64,000 nt of DNA from Alphaproteobacteria bacterium HGW-Alphaproteobacteria-18 (GTDB lineage Bacteria; Pseudomonadota; Alphaproteobacteria; Caulobacterales; Hyphomonadaceae): contig PHEH01000009.1 in assembly GCA_002841155.1 (NCBI GenBank), positions 183,046 through 247,045 on the forward strand. Direction: 5' to 3'. A program made the position numbers and the translations under genes. The notes beneath the pieces are model-generated. The model ran no database searches, was not told the origin of the DNA, and saw nothing but the letters and a program-made list of their open reading frames with translations. Shown in pieces: positions 25,657 through 35,159 of the stretch (positions are counted from its first letter, which is position 1; each line of letters starts with the position of its first letter).

Positions 25657-26271
25657 ATGGCCCGCACTGCCAATCCCCGAACGCGAGAGACCCTCATGGA
25701 GGCCGCTTTCAAGCTCGTTCGGCAGAAGGGGCTGAGCGCGACGAGTGTGGACGAGATCTGCGCCGGGGCCGGCGTTTCGAAGGGCGCGTTTTTCCATCAC
25801 TTCAAGAGCAAGGAAGACCTCGCCGTGGCGGCGGCCCATCACTGGTCTGCGATGACCGGCGGGTTTTTTGACGGGGCGCCCTATCACGCGCCGGAAGACC
25901 CGCTGGACCGGCTGCTTGGCTATATCGCCCTGCGGCGGGAGATGATGGACGGGGAGATTGCCGAGTTCACCTGTTTCGTGGGCACGATGGCGCAGGAGGC
26001 CTGGGCGACGAGCCCGCCTGTGGCGGCGGCGGCCTGGGACAGCATGGCAGAGCATGCCGAAAAGCTGGTGCCTGATATTGAGACCGCCATGCGGGCGCGC
26101 GGGATTTCCGGCGATTGGAGCGCGCAGAGCCTGGCGCGGCACATTGTGGCGGTGACGCAGGGCGCGTTCATCCTGGCCAAGGCGAGCGGCGCGCCTGCGA
26201 TTGCGCAGGAGAGCCTCGATCATCTGCGCCGCTATGTTGAAACGCTGTTCGTCCGCCCCGGGACGACCTGA
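25657..26271 (+). CDS. TetR-family transcriptional regulator
   Basis: A 204-residue one-component repressor. The N-terminal helix-turn-helix is typical (TRETLMEAAFKLVRQKGLSATSVDEICAGAGVSKGAFFHHFKSKEDLAVAAA). The C-terminal ligand domain contains CFVGTMAQEAW and a final helix that resemble the TetR_C group near AcrR/ComR. It heads a cassette with two AHSA1 proteins and a DHFR-fold protein, and a 28-bp palindrome lies directly upstream. Ligand unknown. Confidence 0.9.
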   Translation: MARTANPRTRETLMEAAFKLVRQKGLSATSVDEICAGAGVSKGAFFHHFKSKEDLAVAAAHHWSAMTGGFFDGAPYHAPEDPLDRLLGYIALRREMMDGEIAEFTCFVGTMAQEAWATSPPVAAAAWDSMAEHAEKLVPDIETAMRARGISGDWSAQSLARHIVAVTQGAFILAKASGAPAIAQESLDHLRRYVETLFVRPGTT

Positions 26272-26298
26272 GCCGACCCCGACCTGAAAGGACATGTC

Positions 26299-26742
26299 AT
26301 GCCTGGAACCGTAACGATGCACCGCGTCATCACCGCAAAGCCCGACAAGGTCTACCGGGCATTCATCGAGCCGGACGCCATCGCCAGCTGGTATCCGCCC
26401 GATGGCTTTCTCTGCACCGTGCACGAGTTGGACGCGCGGGTGGGCGGGGCGCACCGGATGTCGTTCCGCAATTTCACGACCGGAAACGTCATTTGCTTTG
26501 GCGGCACCTGTCTGGAGCTGATCCCCGGCGAGCGGCTGGTGTATACGGACAAATTTGACGATCCGGCGATGCCGGGCGAAATGACGGTCAAGGTTACCCT
26601 GAAAGCGGTTTCGGCCGGGACCGAGCTGACCATCGAGCAGGCCGGCCTTCCGGACATGATCCCGCCGGACCAGTGCCAGCTCGGCTGGCAGCAATGCCTC
26701 GATAAGCTCGCCCGGCTGGTCGAGCCCGAGATCGGCGATTAA
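26299..26742 (+). CDS. AHSA1/SRPBCC-family protein
   Basis: A 147-residue START-like (SRPBCC) protein of the Aha1-like group: TMHRVITAKPDKVYRAFIEPDAIASWYPPDGF at the N-terminus, GTCLELIPGERLVYTDKFDD in the middle and LGWQQCLDKLARLVEP at the end. The fold encloses a hydrophobic ligand cavity. It is the second gene of the TetR cassette, 27 bases after the regulator. No catalytic function can be assigned. Confidence 0.85.
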   Translation: MPGTVTMHRVITAKPDKVYRAFIEPDAIASWYPPDGFLCTVHELDARVGGAHRMSFRNFTTGNVICFGGTCLELIPGERLVYTDKFDDPAMPGEMTVKVTLKAVSAGTELTIEQAGLPDMIPPDQCQLGWQQCLDKLARLVEPEIGD

Positions 26743-26756
26743 CCGGAGCGCGCGCG

Positions 26757-27362
26757 ATGCGGAAGATAACCTTGCTTGAATACATCTCGCTCGACGGTGT
26801 TATCCAGGCGCCCGGCGGGCCGGGTGAAGACAGTGATGCGGGCTTTCCGTATGGCGGGTGGTCGGCGCCGTTTGATGATCCGATCCTCGATGAAGCGGTT
26901 GAGACTGCGCATGCCTCACGCTTTGACCTGCTGCTCGGGCGCAGGACCTATGACATCTGGGCGGGCTACTGGCCGCATGCCGGGGAGAACCCGATCGCCG
27001 TGAAGTTCAATGGCGCGACGAAATATGTGGCGACCCACCGGCCGGAGAGCCTCGGCTGGGGCCCGGCGGAAAGTTTGGGTCCGGACATTGTGGCAGGTCT
27101 CCAGCGCCTGAAGGCGCAGGCGGGGCCGGAGCTGGTTGTGTGGGGAAGCTCGAGCGTTGCGGCGGCGCTCATGGAACACGGGCTGGCCGATCAGGTCGTG
27201 CTGATCGTCGTGCCGGTAATCCTTGGCACGGGAAAGCGCATCTTTCCGGAGGGCACGCCGCCGAGAGAGCTGAAGCTGATCAGTATGCGGGCGGGGGCAA
27301 GCGGGCTGATGATCCACACATTTGAACCGGCCGGCTCGCTGCGGACCGGACGCTATACCTAG
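26757..27362 (+). CDS. Dihydrofolate-reductase-fold (RibD C-terminal type) protein
   Basis: A 201-residue member of the DHFR/RibD_C reductase family (YyaP/YwjB-like), starting MRKITLLEYISLDGVIQAPGG. LLLGRRTYDIWAGYWP and LVVWGSSSVAAALMEHGLADQVVLIVVPVILGTGKRIF are the NADPH-binding and C-terminal signatures. It lies between two AHSA1 genes with 14- and 12-base gaps, so it belongs to one operon. It is not the true FolA; the substrate is unknown. Confidence 0.87.
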   Translation: MRKITLLEYISLDGVIQAPGGPGEDSDAGFPYGGWSAPFDDPILDEAVETAHASRFDLLLGRRTYDIWAGYWPHAGENPIAVKFNGATKYVATHRPESLGWGPAESLGPDIVAGLQRLKAQAGPELVVWGSSSVAAALMEHGLADQVVLIVVPVILGTGKRIFPEGTPPRELKLISMRAGASGLMIHTFEPAGSLRTGRYT

Positions 27363-27374
27363 AGGAAACGACCG

Positions 27375-27857
27375 ATGACCGACACGATGACGATGGCAAG
27401 ACCGAAACACGTCCTGACCCTGGAGCGCATCCTGGATGCACCCGTGGCCAATGTCTGGCGCTGCTGGACGGAGCCGAAACTGCTGGAGCAGTGGTTCTGC
27501 CCGAAGCCCTGGTATGTGAGCGATGTGCGGATGGATCTGCGGCCGGGCGGGGAGAGCTTCTTCGTGATGCATGGGCCGGAGGGTGAGCGGTTCGAGAATC
27601 TCGGCGTCTATCTGGAGGTGGCGCCGATGAAGAGGATCGTGACGACCGATGCCTTCCATCCCGGCTGGGTGCCTTCGGCGCGGCCCTTCATGGTGGCCGA
27701 GACATTGTTCGCAGATGGCGGCAATGGCCGCACGAAATACACCGCCCGCGCCCTGCACTGGAGCGAGGAGGCGATGAAGGAACATGAGGCGATGGGCTTC
27801 CATGAGGGCTGGGGCATGGCGGCCGATCAGCTTGAAGCGCTCGCCAAGACCCTATAA
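27375..27857 (+). CDS. AHSA1/SRPBCC-family protein, second copy
   Basis: A 160-residue SRPBCC protein: LTLERILDAPVANVWRCWTEPKLLEQWFCPKPWYVSDVRMDLRPGGESFFVMHGPEGE, ending MGFHEGWGMAADQLEALAKTL. It resembles the activator-of-Hsp90-like polyketide-cyclase group seen next to TetR or ArsR regulators. It is only distantly similar to the first copy at 26299, so it is a family partner rather than a recent duplicate. Fourth gene of the cassette. Confidence 0.85.
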   Translation: MTDTMTMARPKHVLTLERILDAPVANVWRCWTEPKLLEQWFCPKPWYVSDVRMDLRPGGESFFVMHGPEGERFENLGVYLEVAPMKRIVTTDAFHPGWVPSARPFMVAETLFADGGNGRTKYTARALHWSEEAMKEHEAMGFHEGWGMAADQLEALAKTL

Positions 27858-27888
27858 GGGCGCCGGGACTTGAAGGAGTCCCTACCCC

Positions 27889-28500
27889 ATGCGTCTTTTG
27901 TTTGCGACCCGGATTGAGGAAATGCCCCTTGGCAACGCCGCCCTGCGCGAGGGGCTGGAGCGGTGCGCGTGGTCGCTGGAAGAGGACGACGCGGCGGGCA
28001 ATGCCTGGTGCGACGCGGAGGGGTATGACGGGTATACTTCCTACGCCTCGCTGGATGACCTGCCGGAGCGCTTTCCGGAATTTGCCGAGCTGAAGCGCCA
28101 TCTGGACAAGGCAGCGGCGGCTTTTGCCAAGGCCCATCACTGGGACATGGAAGGGCTCTCGCTCAGCCTTGACGCGATCTGGGTGAATATCCTCGGCGAG
28201 GGCGGGCACCATTCGGGGCACATACATCCTGGTAGTGTGATCTCGGGCACGTATTATGTGTGCGTTCCGGAAGGGGCCGGCCGCATCAAATATGAAGACC
28301 CGCGCCTGGCGATGATGATGGCCGCGCCGCAACTGACCGAGGACGCGCCCGAAGACGCCAGGCGGTTTGTGTATGTTCAGCCCCAGGAAGGCCATTGCCT
28401 GCTCTGGGAAAGCTGGCTGCGCCATGAAGTGATGCCCAGCCAGAGCGAAGAGGCGCGTATTTCGGTGAGCTTCAATTATGCGCTGAAGCGGAAGGGGTAA
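27889..28500 (+). CDS. TIGR02466-family putative 2OG-Fe(II) oxygenase
   Basis: A 203-residue protein matching the TIGR02466 family. The double-stranded beta-helix core shows GHHSGHIHPGSVISGTYYVCVP (iron His candidates), IKYEDPRLAMM, and the late GHCLLWESWLRHEVMPSQSEEARISVSFNY with another His and the 2OG-binding Arg. It follows the TetR cassette by 31 bases with its own GAAGGAG ribosome site. Substrate unknown. Confidence 0.82.
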   Translation: MRLLFATRIEEMPLGNAALREGLERCAWSLEEDDAAGNAWCDAEGYDGYTSYASLDDLPERFPEFAELKRHLDKAAAAFAKAHHWDMEGLSLSLDAIWVNILGEGGHHSGHIHPGSVISGTYYVCVPEGAGRIKYEDPRLAMMMAAPQLTEDAPEDARRFVYVQPQEGHCLLWESWLRHEVMPSQSEEARISVSFNYALKRKG

Positions 28501-28523
28501 GTACCCCCCGGTGCACCGACAGC

Positions 28524-28907
28524 CTATTGGCGGCCGGACGTGGCGCGTATCTGTGTCTCCTGCGCTTCTTCTGGAGCGCCGCCGGGCCCAGACATACCAC
28601 CGCACGGATTGGGCAGCCCAGCCATACCGACACACTCATCGCTGATGATCAGGGAATCCAGATCAACAGGGGTGTCAGCCTTCAACGGCCGGTATTCAAA
28701 CTTTTCGCTGCCCTCATCCTCGTCTACGGACGGGTCCGGGCGCGCAATGTTGACCTTGTCGCTCAGTTCCGAGCCAGCCTTGAACTTCACTTTTTCCGTG
28801 GTTGCTTTTGACGCTTGGCTGGCAGCACCATTCTCGCCAGCCAAGGCAGGCGCAGCATAAAGAAAGGACGCCAGCAGCGCCGCGACAAGCAGGTTTGATT
28901 GTTTCAT
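28524..28907 (-). CDS. Small secreted protein, unknown
   Basis: I do not recognise this 127-residue protein. The ATG at 28907 gives a clear signal peptide (MKQSNLLVAALLASFLYAAPALA, cleavage near residue 23). The mature part is acidic and low in hydrophobics, with a Cys pair in DECVGMAGLPNPCGG and a Gly/Pro/Gln-rich end. It converges on the TIGR02466 gene with a 23-bp gap. Probably periplasmic. Confidence 0.65.
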   Translation of the reverse strand: MKQSNLLVAALLASFLYAAPALAGENGAASQASKATTEKVKFKAGSELSDKVNIARPDPSVDEDEGSEKFEYRPLKADTPVDLDSLIISDECVGMAGLPNPCGGMSGPGGAPEEAQETQIRATSGRQ

Positions 28908-29050
28908 GTGAAAGTGCCCCTTGATAGTCAGCCCAGGGAACATTCACAGCAACAGCGCGCGCTCTCCCCTTGCAGACCTTGGTGGCGGCGATGTGAATGC
29001 ATCATGAATTGTGATCGGGCTCAGCAGATATTCTCTAGGCCTCTCTTGAC

Positions 29051-29080
29051 TAATTCCATATTTCCACAATATTGGAATTA
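29051..29080. promoter_or_regulatory. ArsR operator / promoter of the arsenic operon
   Basis: TAATTCCATAT at 29051 is repeated in inverted form as ATATTGGAATTA ending at 29080, with one extra T in the right arm. TTGACT (29046) just upstream could be the -35. The right arm includes the first base of the arsR ATG, and no Shine-Dalgarno fits, so the transcript may be nearly leaderless. Confidence 0.65.
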
Positions 29081-29415
29081 TGGAATCAAAAATCGCTCTT
29101 GCTCAACTCTCTGCCCTTGCCCAGGAAAACCGGCTTGCGCTGTTCCGGCTGCTGATCCGGGCCGGGCAGGATGGCCTGCCGGCAGGCGAAATAGCCGCCG
29201 CGCTCGGCGTGCCGCCCAATACGCTGTCGGCGCAACTTACCCTCCTCTCCAATGCCGGGCTGATAGAGGGCACGCGGCAGGGCCGCTCCATCATCTACAA
29301 AGCCCAATTCGATGCCATCAGCGGACTGATCGTGTTCCTGATGGAAGACTGCTGCCAGGGGCGAAGCGAGATCTGCGCGCCGGTACTGGAAGCGGCTCAG
29401 TCGCGCTGTTGCTGA
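29080..29415 (+). CDS. arsR: ArsR-family arsenic-responsive repressor
   Basis: A 111-residue winged-helix repressor (SALAQENRLALFRLLIRAG, PAGEIAAALGVPPNTLSAQLTLLSNAGLIEGTRQGRSIIYK). The DNA helix carries no metal cysteines. Instead C91, C92 and C99 near the C-terminus form the CC-x6-C site seen in Acidithiobacillus-type ArsR, and a final C110-C111 pair may add to it. It releases the operator when As(III) binds. First gene of the operon. Confidence 0.93.
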   Translation: MESKIALAQLSALAQENRLALFRLLIRAGQDGLPAGEIAAALGVPPNTLSAQLTLLSNAGLIEGTRQGRSIIYKAQFDAISGLIVFLMEDCCQGRSEICAPVLEAAQSRCC

Positions 29416-29439
29416 AGATCCGGGAAGAAAGGATATCCC

Positions 29440-29931
29440 ATGAAACGCCTGCATGTTCATATTGCCGTGGATGACCTGTCACGCTCCGTGGCATTCTATT
29501 CCACACTGTTTGCTGCGCCCCCAAGCGTGATGAAAGACGATTACGCCAAATGGATGCTGGACGATCCGAGAGTAAACCTTGCGATCAGCGCACGCGGCGC
29601 GGCGCCCGGCGTCGAACATCTGGGTATTCAGACGGAAACGGGCGAAGAACTGGCAGAAGTCTATGAGCGGCTGTCGCGCGCAGATGCGCCGGTTCTGGAA
29701 GAAGGCGCAACTGTGTGCTGCTATGCCAAGTCTGAGAAAAGCTGGGTGAGCGATCCGGCAGGCGTTCCCTGGGAAGTGTTCCACACCGTTGGCGAAAGCG
29801 CCGTATACGGAGGCGGACCGGAAGTCGAAGGAGGCCGTCTCGCGGCTTCGCCGACCGGCATGGCGGTTGCGGCCTGCTGCCCGGCCCCTGCCCCGAAGGT
29901 GGAAACACCCGCCTCTAGCTGTTGCGGCTGA
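29440..29931 (+). CDS. arsI: ArsI/CadI-family VOC protein, probable C-As lyase
   Basis: A 163-residue vicinal-oxygen-chelate protein. ArsI is an Fe(II) dioxygenase that breaks the C-As bond of trivalent methyl- and aryl-arsenicals. The expected ligands are visible: H5, H60 and E112, plus the As-binding vicinal pair C93-C94 in [14 protein letters not shown]. The C-terminal tail adds more cysteines (ACCPAP, SSCCG). Related CadI proteins bind cadmium, but the neighbours argue for arsenic. Second gene of the operon. Confidence 0.87.
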   Translation: MKRLHVHIAVDDLSRSVAFYSTLFAAPPSVMKDDYAKWMLDDPRVNLAISARGAAPGVEHLGIQTETGEELAEVYERLSRADAPVLEEGATVCCYAKSEKSWVSDPAGVPWEVFHTVGESAVYGGGPEVEGGRLAASPTGMAVAACCPAPAPKVETPASSCCG

Positions 29932-29935
29932 ACCA

Positions 29936-30961
<1,026 letters not shown>

Positions 30962-30972
30962 AGGAGTTTTCC

Positions 30973-31386
30973 ATGCGCATCCTGTTTCTGTGCGTCGCCA
31001 ATTCGGCACGCAGCCAGATGGCCGAAGGGCTCGCGCGCAGCCGCTTCGGCGCCCGCGCAGAGGTCGCCAGCGCCGGGTCCGCGCCCACAAAACCCAACCC
31101 CTACGCCATCGAAACCATGGCCGAGATCGGCATTGACATCACCTCCCACACATCGAAATCCTTCAACGATCTGAACGCGGCCGATTTTGACTTCGTGATC
31201 ACGCTCTGCGCCGAGGAAATCTGCCCTTGGCTGCCGGGCAAGACACAACGCCTGCACTGGCCTATCGATGATCCGGCAAGTGACGATCCTGCGTTGACAC
31301 CTGCGGATATGCGAAAGCGGTTTGCCCGGGCGCGCGACATCATCCACGCCAAACTTGCCGAATTCGAAGCCGATCACCTCACCTGA
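30973..31386 (+). CDS. arsC: Arsenate reductase, thioredoxin-linked (LMW-PTP fold)
   Basis: Reduces arsenate to arsenite for Acr3. The 137 residues start [20 protein letters not shown]: the P-loop nucleophile is C7 with C-x5-R13. The two relay cysteines are C79 and C84 in [14 protein letters not shown], as in the pI258-type enzyme, and HWPIDDPAS holds the catalytic Asp. It is unrelated in fold to the second arsC at 31824, so the operon has both reductase classes. Confidence 0.93.
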   Translation: MRILFLCVANSARSQMAEGLARSRFGARAEVASAGSAPTKPNPYAIETMAEIGIDITSHTSKSFNDLNAADFDFVITLCAEEICPWLPGKTQRLHWPIDDPASDDPALTPADMRKRFARARDIIHAKLAEFEADHLT

Positions 31387-31398
31387 ACAGGCGACCCC

Positions 31399-31827
31399 AT
31401 GCTGGAATATTCCGTCTCCGCCCGCCGGATCGATAGTCATGGCAGCCAGGCTATAGCCAAGGAGGCCGTCCTTGTACTGGATACCGATCTTGCCGGCCGG
31501 CCGGACGCCTTCAACCCGGCCGAGCTCTTCCTCGCCTCCATTGCCGCCTGCATGCTGAAGGGCATCGAGCGCGTCACGCCCCTGCTCGGTTTCCAGCTTG
31601 AGGGCGCCAGCGTCCATCTGCACGGCGTGCGCCAGGACGCGCCGCCAAAGATGCTCTCGGTCACCTACGAACTCGTGATCGACACAGACGAGCCTGCTGC
31701 CCGGCTCGACCTCCTTCACAAGAATGTCCGTAAATACGGCACCATTTCCAACACCGCCGCCGCCGCGCTCGATCTTCAGGGAACGATCCGGCGGACATCT
31801 GACCCCAGCGAAACGGAAACCCCATGA
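31399..31827 (+). CDS. OsmC-family protein lacking one redox Cys
   Basis: A 142-residue OsmC/Ohr-fold protein: PDAFNPAELFLASIAACMLKGIERV carries the first active cysteine (C51). At the place of the second cysteine (usually CPVSN) this protein reads KYGTISNTAA, so the standard peroxidase disulfide cannot form. It is embedded in the arsenic operon with 4-base overlap to the next gene. A thiol-stress or arsenical-binding role is plausible but unproven. Confidence 0.85.
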   Translation: MLEYSVSARRIDSHGSQAIAKEAVLVLDTDLAGRPDAFNPAELFLASIAACMLKGIERVTPLLGFQLEGASVHLHGVRQDAPPKMLSVTYELVIDTDEPAARLDLLHKNVRKYGTISNTAAAALDLQGTIRRTSDPSETETP

Positions 31828-32243
31828 TCGTCATCCATCACAATCCAGACTGCGGCACCTCCCGCAACGTCCTCGCCATCATCGAGGCAAGCGGGGCCGC
31901 GCCCGTCGTCATCGAATACCTCAAGGAAGGCTGGACGCGCCCCCAACTGCTCGGCCTCTTCGCCGCCGCCGGCCTCACCCCGCGCGCCGCCCTGCGTGAA
32001 AGCAAATCCCCCGCCAAAGAGCTTGGCCTTCTGGAGCCAGGCGTCAGCGACGAGACGATTCTTGCGGCGATGCTGGAACACCCCGTACTGGTCAACCGCC
32101 CGATCGTCTGCTCCCCCAAAGGCGTGCGCCTCTGCCGCCCCAGCGAAGCGGTGCTCGACCTTCTGGAAACCCTGCCGCCCGGTCCTCTTTACAAGGAAGA
32201 TGGCGAGATGATCATTGACGAGAAAGGACAGCGCATTGGCTGA
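31824..32243 (+). CDS. arsC: Arsenate reductase, glutaredoxin-linked
   Basis: A 139-residue ArsC of the E. coli R773 type: the catalytic Cys is C10 in [18 protein letters not shown], and [26 protein letters not shown] holds the conserved RPIV block with the oxyanion Arg. It uses glutathione and glutaredoxin, so it is complementary to the thioredoxin-linked enzyme upstream. The start overlaps the osmC-like stop as ATGA and its own end overlaps arsH. Confidence 0.93.
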   Translation: MIVIHHNPDCGTSRNVLAIIEASGAAPVVIEYLKEGWTRPQLLGLFAAAGLTPRAALRESKSPAKELGLLEPGVSDETILAAMLEHPVLVNRPIVCSPKGVRLCRPSEAVLDLLETLPPGPLYKEDGEMIIDEKGQRIG

Positions 32244-32958
32244 CCCCGACACCCGCCTCCCCGCGCTCGACGAAGCCAGCTTCCATCAGATCGACCGCGA
32301 CGCGCTGCTCACGCCCCCGCCGAAAACCCATGCGCCCCGCATCCTGCTGCTGCACGGCTCGCTGCGGGAGCGGTCCTTTTCCCGGCTCGCCAATGAGGAA
32401 GCCGCCCGCATCCTGCAACGCTTTGGCTGCGAGACGCGCATTTTCGATCCCGAAGGCCTTCCCCTCGCAGACGCAGCGCCCGACGATCACCCGAAGGTCC
32501 GGGAACTGAGGGATCTCGTCATCTGGTCGGAAGGCATGGTCTGGTGCTCGCCCGAACGCCATGGCGCGATGACCGGCATCATGAAAACCCAGATCGACTG
32601 GATACCGCTATCGCTCGGCGGCGTGCGGCCCACGCAGGGCAAAACGCTCGCCGTCATGCAGGTCTGCGGCGGCTCGCAAAGCTTCAACGCCCTTAATCAG
32701 CTGCGCATTCTCGGCCGCTGGATGCGGCTGATCACCATCCCGAACCAGTCATCCGTGGCCAAGGCCTTCCTTGAATTTGATGAAGACGGCCGGATGAAAC
32801 CCTCCCCCTATTACGACCGCATCGTCGATGTGATGGAGGAGCTGGTAAAGTTCACCCTGTTGACGCGCGAGCGCGCAGACTATCTGGTTGATCGCTACTC
32901 CGAGCGCAAGGAAAGCCCCGCCGCCCTCTCTGTTCGGGTCAATCAGAAAAGCATCTGA
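32236..32958 (+). CDS. arsH: ArsH organoarsenical oxidase
   Basis: An NADPH-dependent flavoprotein that oxidises trivalent organoarsenicals to the less toxic pentavalent form. Flavodoxin-like motif [22 protein letters not shown], then [51 protein letters not shown], the hallmark of ArsH. I choose the TTG at 32236, which has AAAGGA seven bases upstream and overlaps arsC; a TTG at 32215 is possible. Together with ArsI it suggests organoarsenical exposure. Last gene of the operon. Confidence 0.9.
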   Translation: MADPDTRLPALDEASFHQIDRDALLTPPPKTHAPRILLLHGSLRERSFSRLANEEAARILQRFGCETRIFDPEGLPLADAAPDDHPKVRELRDLVIWSEGMVWCSPERHGAMTGIMKTQIDWIPLSLGGVRPTQGKTLAVMQVCGGSQSFNALNQLRILGRWMRLITIPNQSSVAKAFLEFDEDGRMKPSPYYDRIVDVMEELVKFTLLTRERADYLVDRYSERKESPAALSVRVNQKSI

Positions 32959-33133
32959 GGTTTTCTACGCCTCTCGATGGGTCATTGCGCGGGCTTTACA
33001 CCTCAGGGACAAAGGCCGATCCAGTGTATTCATTTTAGCCTGCGGTCTCCAATGCCCTTGACCTGAAGCCTTGGGCAGTTCATCGGAGCGCCGAACTTTC
33101 CTGCCCTCCCACAGCGAAGGACGCGAGTCTCCT

Positions 33134-33673
33134 ATGGATCTTTCGAAAATTTCTGCCGGCCACAATCCGCCTGACGACATCAACGTTCTGATCGAGGTTC
33201 CGCTGGGCGGCGACGCGATCAAATACGAGATCGACAAGGCCTCCGGCGCGATGTTCGTGGACCGCTTCCTCTACACCGAGATGCGCTATCCCTGTAATTA
33301 CGGGTTTGTGCCGCACACGCTGAGCCTTGATGGCGATCCGATCGACGTGATGGTCGTGGGCAACCGCCCGCTGGTGCCTGGCTGCGTTCTGCGCGTGCGC
33401 CCGGTCGGCGTGCTGATGATGACCGACGACAAGGGCCAGGACGAGAAGATCCTTGCCGTGCCCCACCCGAAGCTGACGGGCTATTATGACAAGATCTCGA
33501 CCTATCACGATCTGCCCCAGACCCTCTGCGACAAGATCCAGCACTTCTTCGAGCACTACAAGGATCTCGAAAAAGGCAAATGGACCCGCATCGATGGCTG
33601 GCAGGGCATCGAGAAGGCCCGCGAACTGATCCGCGAGGCGGTAGCCCGCGAGCAGGCCAATACGAAGGGCTGA
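33134..33673 (+). CDS. ppa: Inorganic pyrophosphatase
   Basis: Family I soluble pyrophosphatase that drives biosynthesis by hydrolysing PPi. The 179 residues include the substrate and metal sites: [42 protein letters not shown] (Asp ligands) and the late [16 protein letters not shown]. The ATG at 33134 follows a 175-bp gap in which I see no feature. A strong terminator follows the gene. Confidence 0.95.
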   Translation: MDLSKISAGHNPPDDINVLIEVPLGGDAIKYEIDKASGAMFVDRFLYTEMRYPCNYGFVPHTLSLDGDPIDVMVVGNRPLVPGCVLRVRPVGVLMMTDDKGQDEKILAVPHPKLTGYYDKISTYHDLPQTLCDKIQHFFEHYKDLEKGKWTRIDGWQGIEKARELIREAVAREQANTKG

Positions 33674-33693
33674 ATGTCCTGAGATGATTTAAG

Positions 33694-33728
33694 ACGGCCC
33701 GGAAGGAACCCCCTTCCGGGCCGTTTCT
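33694..33728. terminator. Bidirectional terminator between ppa and carbonic anhydrase
   Basis: A perfect 13-bp stem ACGGCCCGGAAGG/CCTTCCGGGCCGT (33694-33706, 33712-33724) has a 5-nt loop. TTTCTGTTT follows on the plus strand; on the minus strand TCTTAAAT follows. Confidence 0.85.
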
Positions 33729-33731
33729 GTT

Positions 33732-34355
33732 TCAAGGGGCCACGATTTCGAAGCGTTTCGAGTTTGGATTTCGCCAGTGTAGCTCGCCATGCTTGATGGC
33801 AAACCAGGCGCCGTGGATTTCCAGCGTGCCTGCCTCGACCTTCTCGCGGACAAAAGGGAAAGTCATCAGGTTCTGGATCGAGGTTTCGATACCTTCCAGT
33901 TCCAGCGCAAATTGCGGGTTGAGCGGTTTGCTATCCAGAACGCGCGCGCGGGCGTCATCGAGCAGCTTGACCCAGGGCGCAACAAACTCGCCGATCAGCG
34001 GGCTGTCATTCTTGGTCAGCGAGGCTGTGATGCCCCCGCAGCCGCCATGACCCATCACGACGATGATCTTCACTTTGAGAATATTCACTGCAAATTCGAG
34101 CGCGGCGGAAACCCCATGCAGCCCGCCATTAGGCTGGTAGGGCGGCACGAGATTGGCAACGTTGCGCACGACAAACATCTGACCCGGCGCGGCATTGAAA
34201 ATATCGGACGGCTCGGCGCGGCTGTCGGCGCAGCCGATCAGCATGATATCCGGGTCCTGACCCTCGCCCAGGAGGCGGTAGAGCTCGGCCTGCTCAGCAT
34301 ATACGCCGGACCGGAAACGCCGGTAGCCGGTGATCATGTCATCAACGGTATTCAT
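33732..34355 (-). CDS. Beta-class carbonic anhydrase
   Basis: Zinc enzyme interconverting CO2 and bicarbonate, 207 residues. The zinc ligands and gate are C42 with D44-S-R (IGCADSRAEP), H103 and C106 (VVMGHGGCGGITA). The Gly-rich NVANLVPPYQPNGGLHGVSAALEFAV is typical. The start at 34355 (MNTVDDMITGYRRFRSGVY) is the conserved one. Gene names can or cynT would both fit. Confidence 0.93.
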   Translation of the reverse strand: MNTVDDMITGYRRFRSGVYAEQAELYRLLGEGQDPDIMLIGCADSRAEPSDIFNAAPGQMFVVRNVANLVPPYQPNGGLHGVSAALEFAVNILKVKIIVVMGHGGCGGITASLTKNDSPLIGEFVAPWVKLLDDARARVLDSKPLNPQFALELEGIETSIQNLMTFPFVREKVEAGTLEIHGAWFAIKHGELHWRNPNSKRFEIVAP

Positions 34356-34510
34356 CCCAGTTCTCCAAGCTTGCGGAGGGGCGGATTGCGCAAATTTTGT
34401 TGCAGTGCAAGCAAATTTGAAACGAATCCTTCTTAACACGGAACGCTCAGTCTCGCCTAAGCGCCGAATCCGGTCTATCAAGGCATGCTGCGCCCATGGA
34501 GATCCCCCAA

Positions 34511-35119
34511 ATGACAACGCCGACCGAAACCCCAAGCACAGCCTCGCGCTCCCGCAAGGGACCGACGCGCAGCGAGGTATCGAAAGCGGCGATCCTGGAT
34601 GCTGCGCGCGATGAAATGGCCGAAAATGGCTGGCGCGGGTTCAGCGTCGACTCAGTGGCCAAGCGCGCGAGCGCCTCCAAACAGACGATCTATCGCTGGT
34701 GGCCGTCCATCGGCGCGATGTGTGTGGATGCTGCGCTCGCCCTCATCCCCGACGCGCCCGATGGTGGACGCGACCCGCAGGAACGCATCACGGCGCTGAT
34801 CATTCCGCTCGAAGCGGCTGCCCGCACCGGACATGGCCATGCCGTGCTGCGCGTGGCGCTGCTGGCAGCGGCCGATGACAAGGAGGCCGGAGAGGTCTGG
34901 CGCGCCTGGGTGGGCCGCGACATTCGCCAACCGCTGCGCATGCTTCTGGCCGAACTTGCCGGGAAGCGCGTGATCCGGCGTGACTTCGAGCTGGATGATG
35001 TGCTGGAGCAGCTGCTGGGCCCGATCTTCCACCGGCTGACCATCTCGCGCGCACCAGTCAAGGAAGGCTTCTGCGCCGAGCAGGCGACGGCATTCCTGCG
35101 GACCTACGCCGCATTCTGA
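34511..35119 (+). CDS. TetR-family transcriptional regulator
   Basis: A 202-residue repressor. Its helix-turn-helix is RSEVSKAAILDAARDEMAENGWRGFSVDSVAKRASASKQTIYRWWPSIGAMCVDA, the TIYRWW type of the TetR_C_11 group. I choose the ATG at 34511 because GGAGA lies eight bases upstream; the ATG at 34496 has no ribosome site. It is divergent from the carbonic anhydrase gene (155 bp between). No neighbouring target operon is evident. Confidence 0.87.
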   Translation: MTTPTETPSTASRSRKGPTRSEVSKAAILDAARDEMAENGWRGFSVDSVAKRASASKQTIYRWWPSIGAMCVDAALALIPDAPDGGRDPQERITALIIPLEAAARTGHGHAVLRVALLAAADDKEAGEVWRAWVGRDIRQPLRMLLAELAGKRVIRRDFELDDVLEQLLGPIFHRLTISRAPVKEGFCAEQATAFLRTYAAF

Positions 35120-35159
35120 TTTTCTGAAAGACAGGCCGCCCAGCCCGAAGGCGCGCCGC

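Noticed and set aside
28898-28913. TGTTTCATGTGAAAGT (13 of 16 parS) at the start of the small secreted gene
   Set aside because: The centre ACGTG is broken to ATGTG and the arm ends differ; ParB needs the full palindrome, so I do not call it parS.
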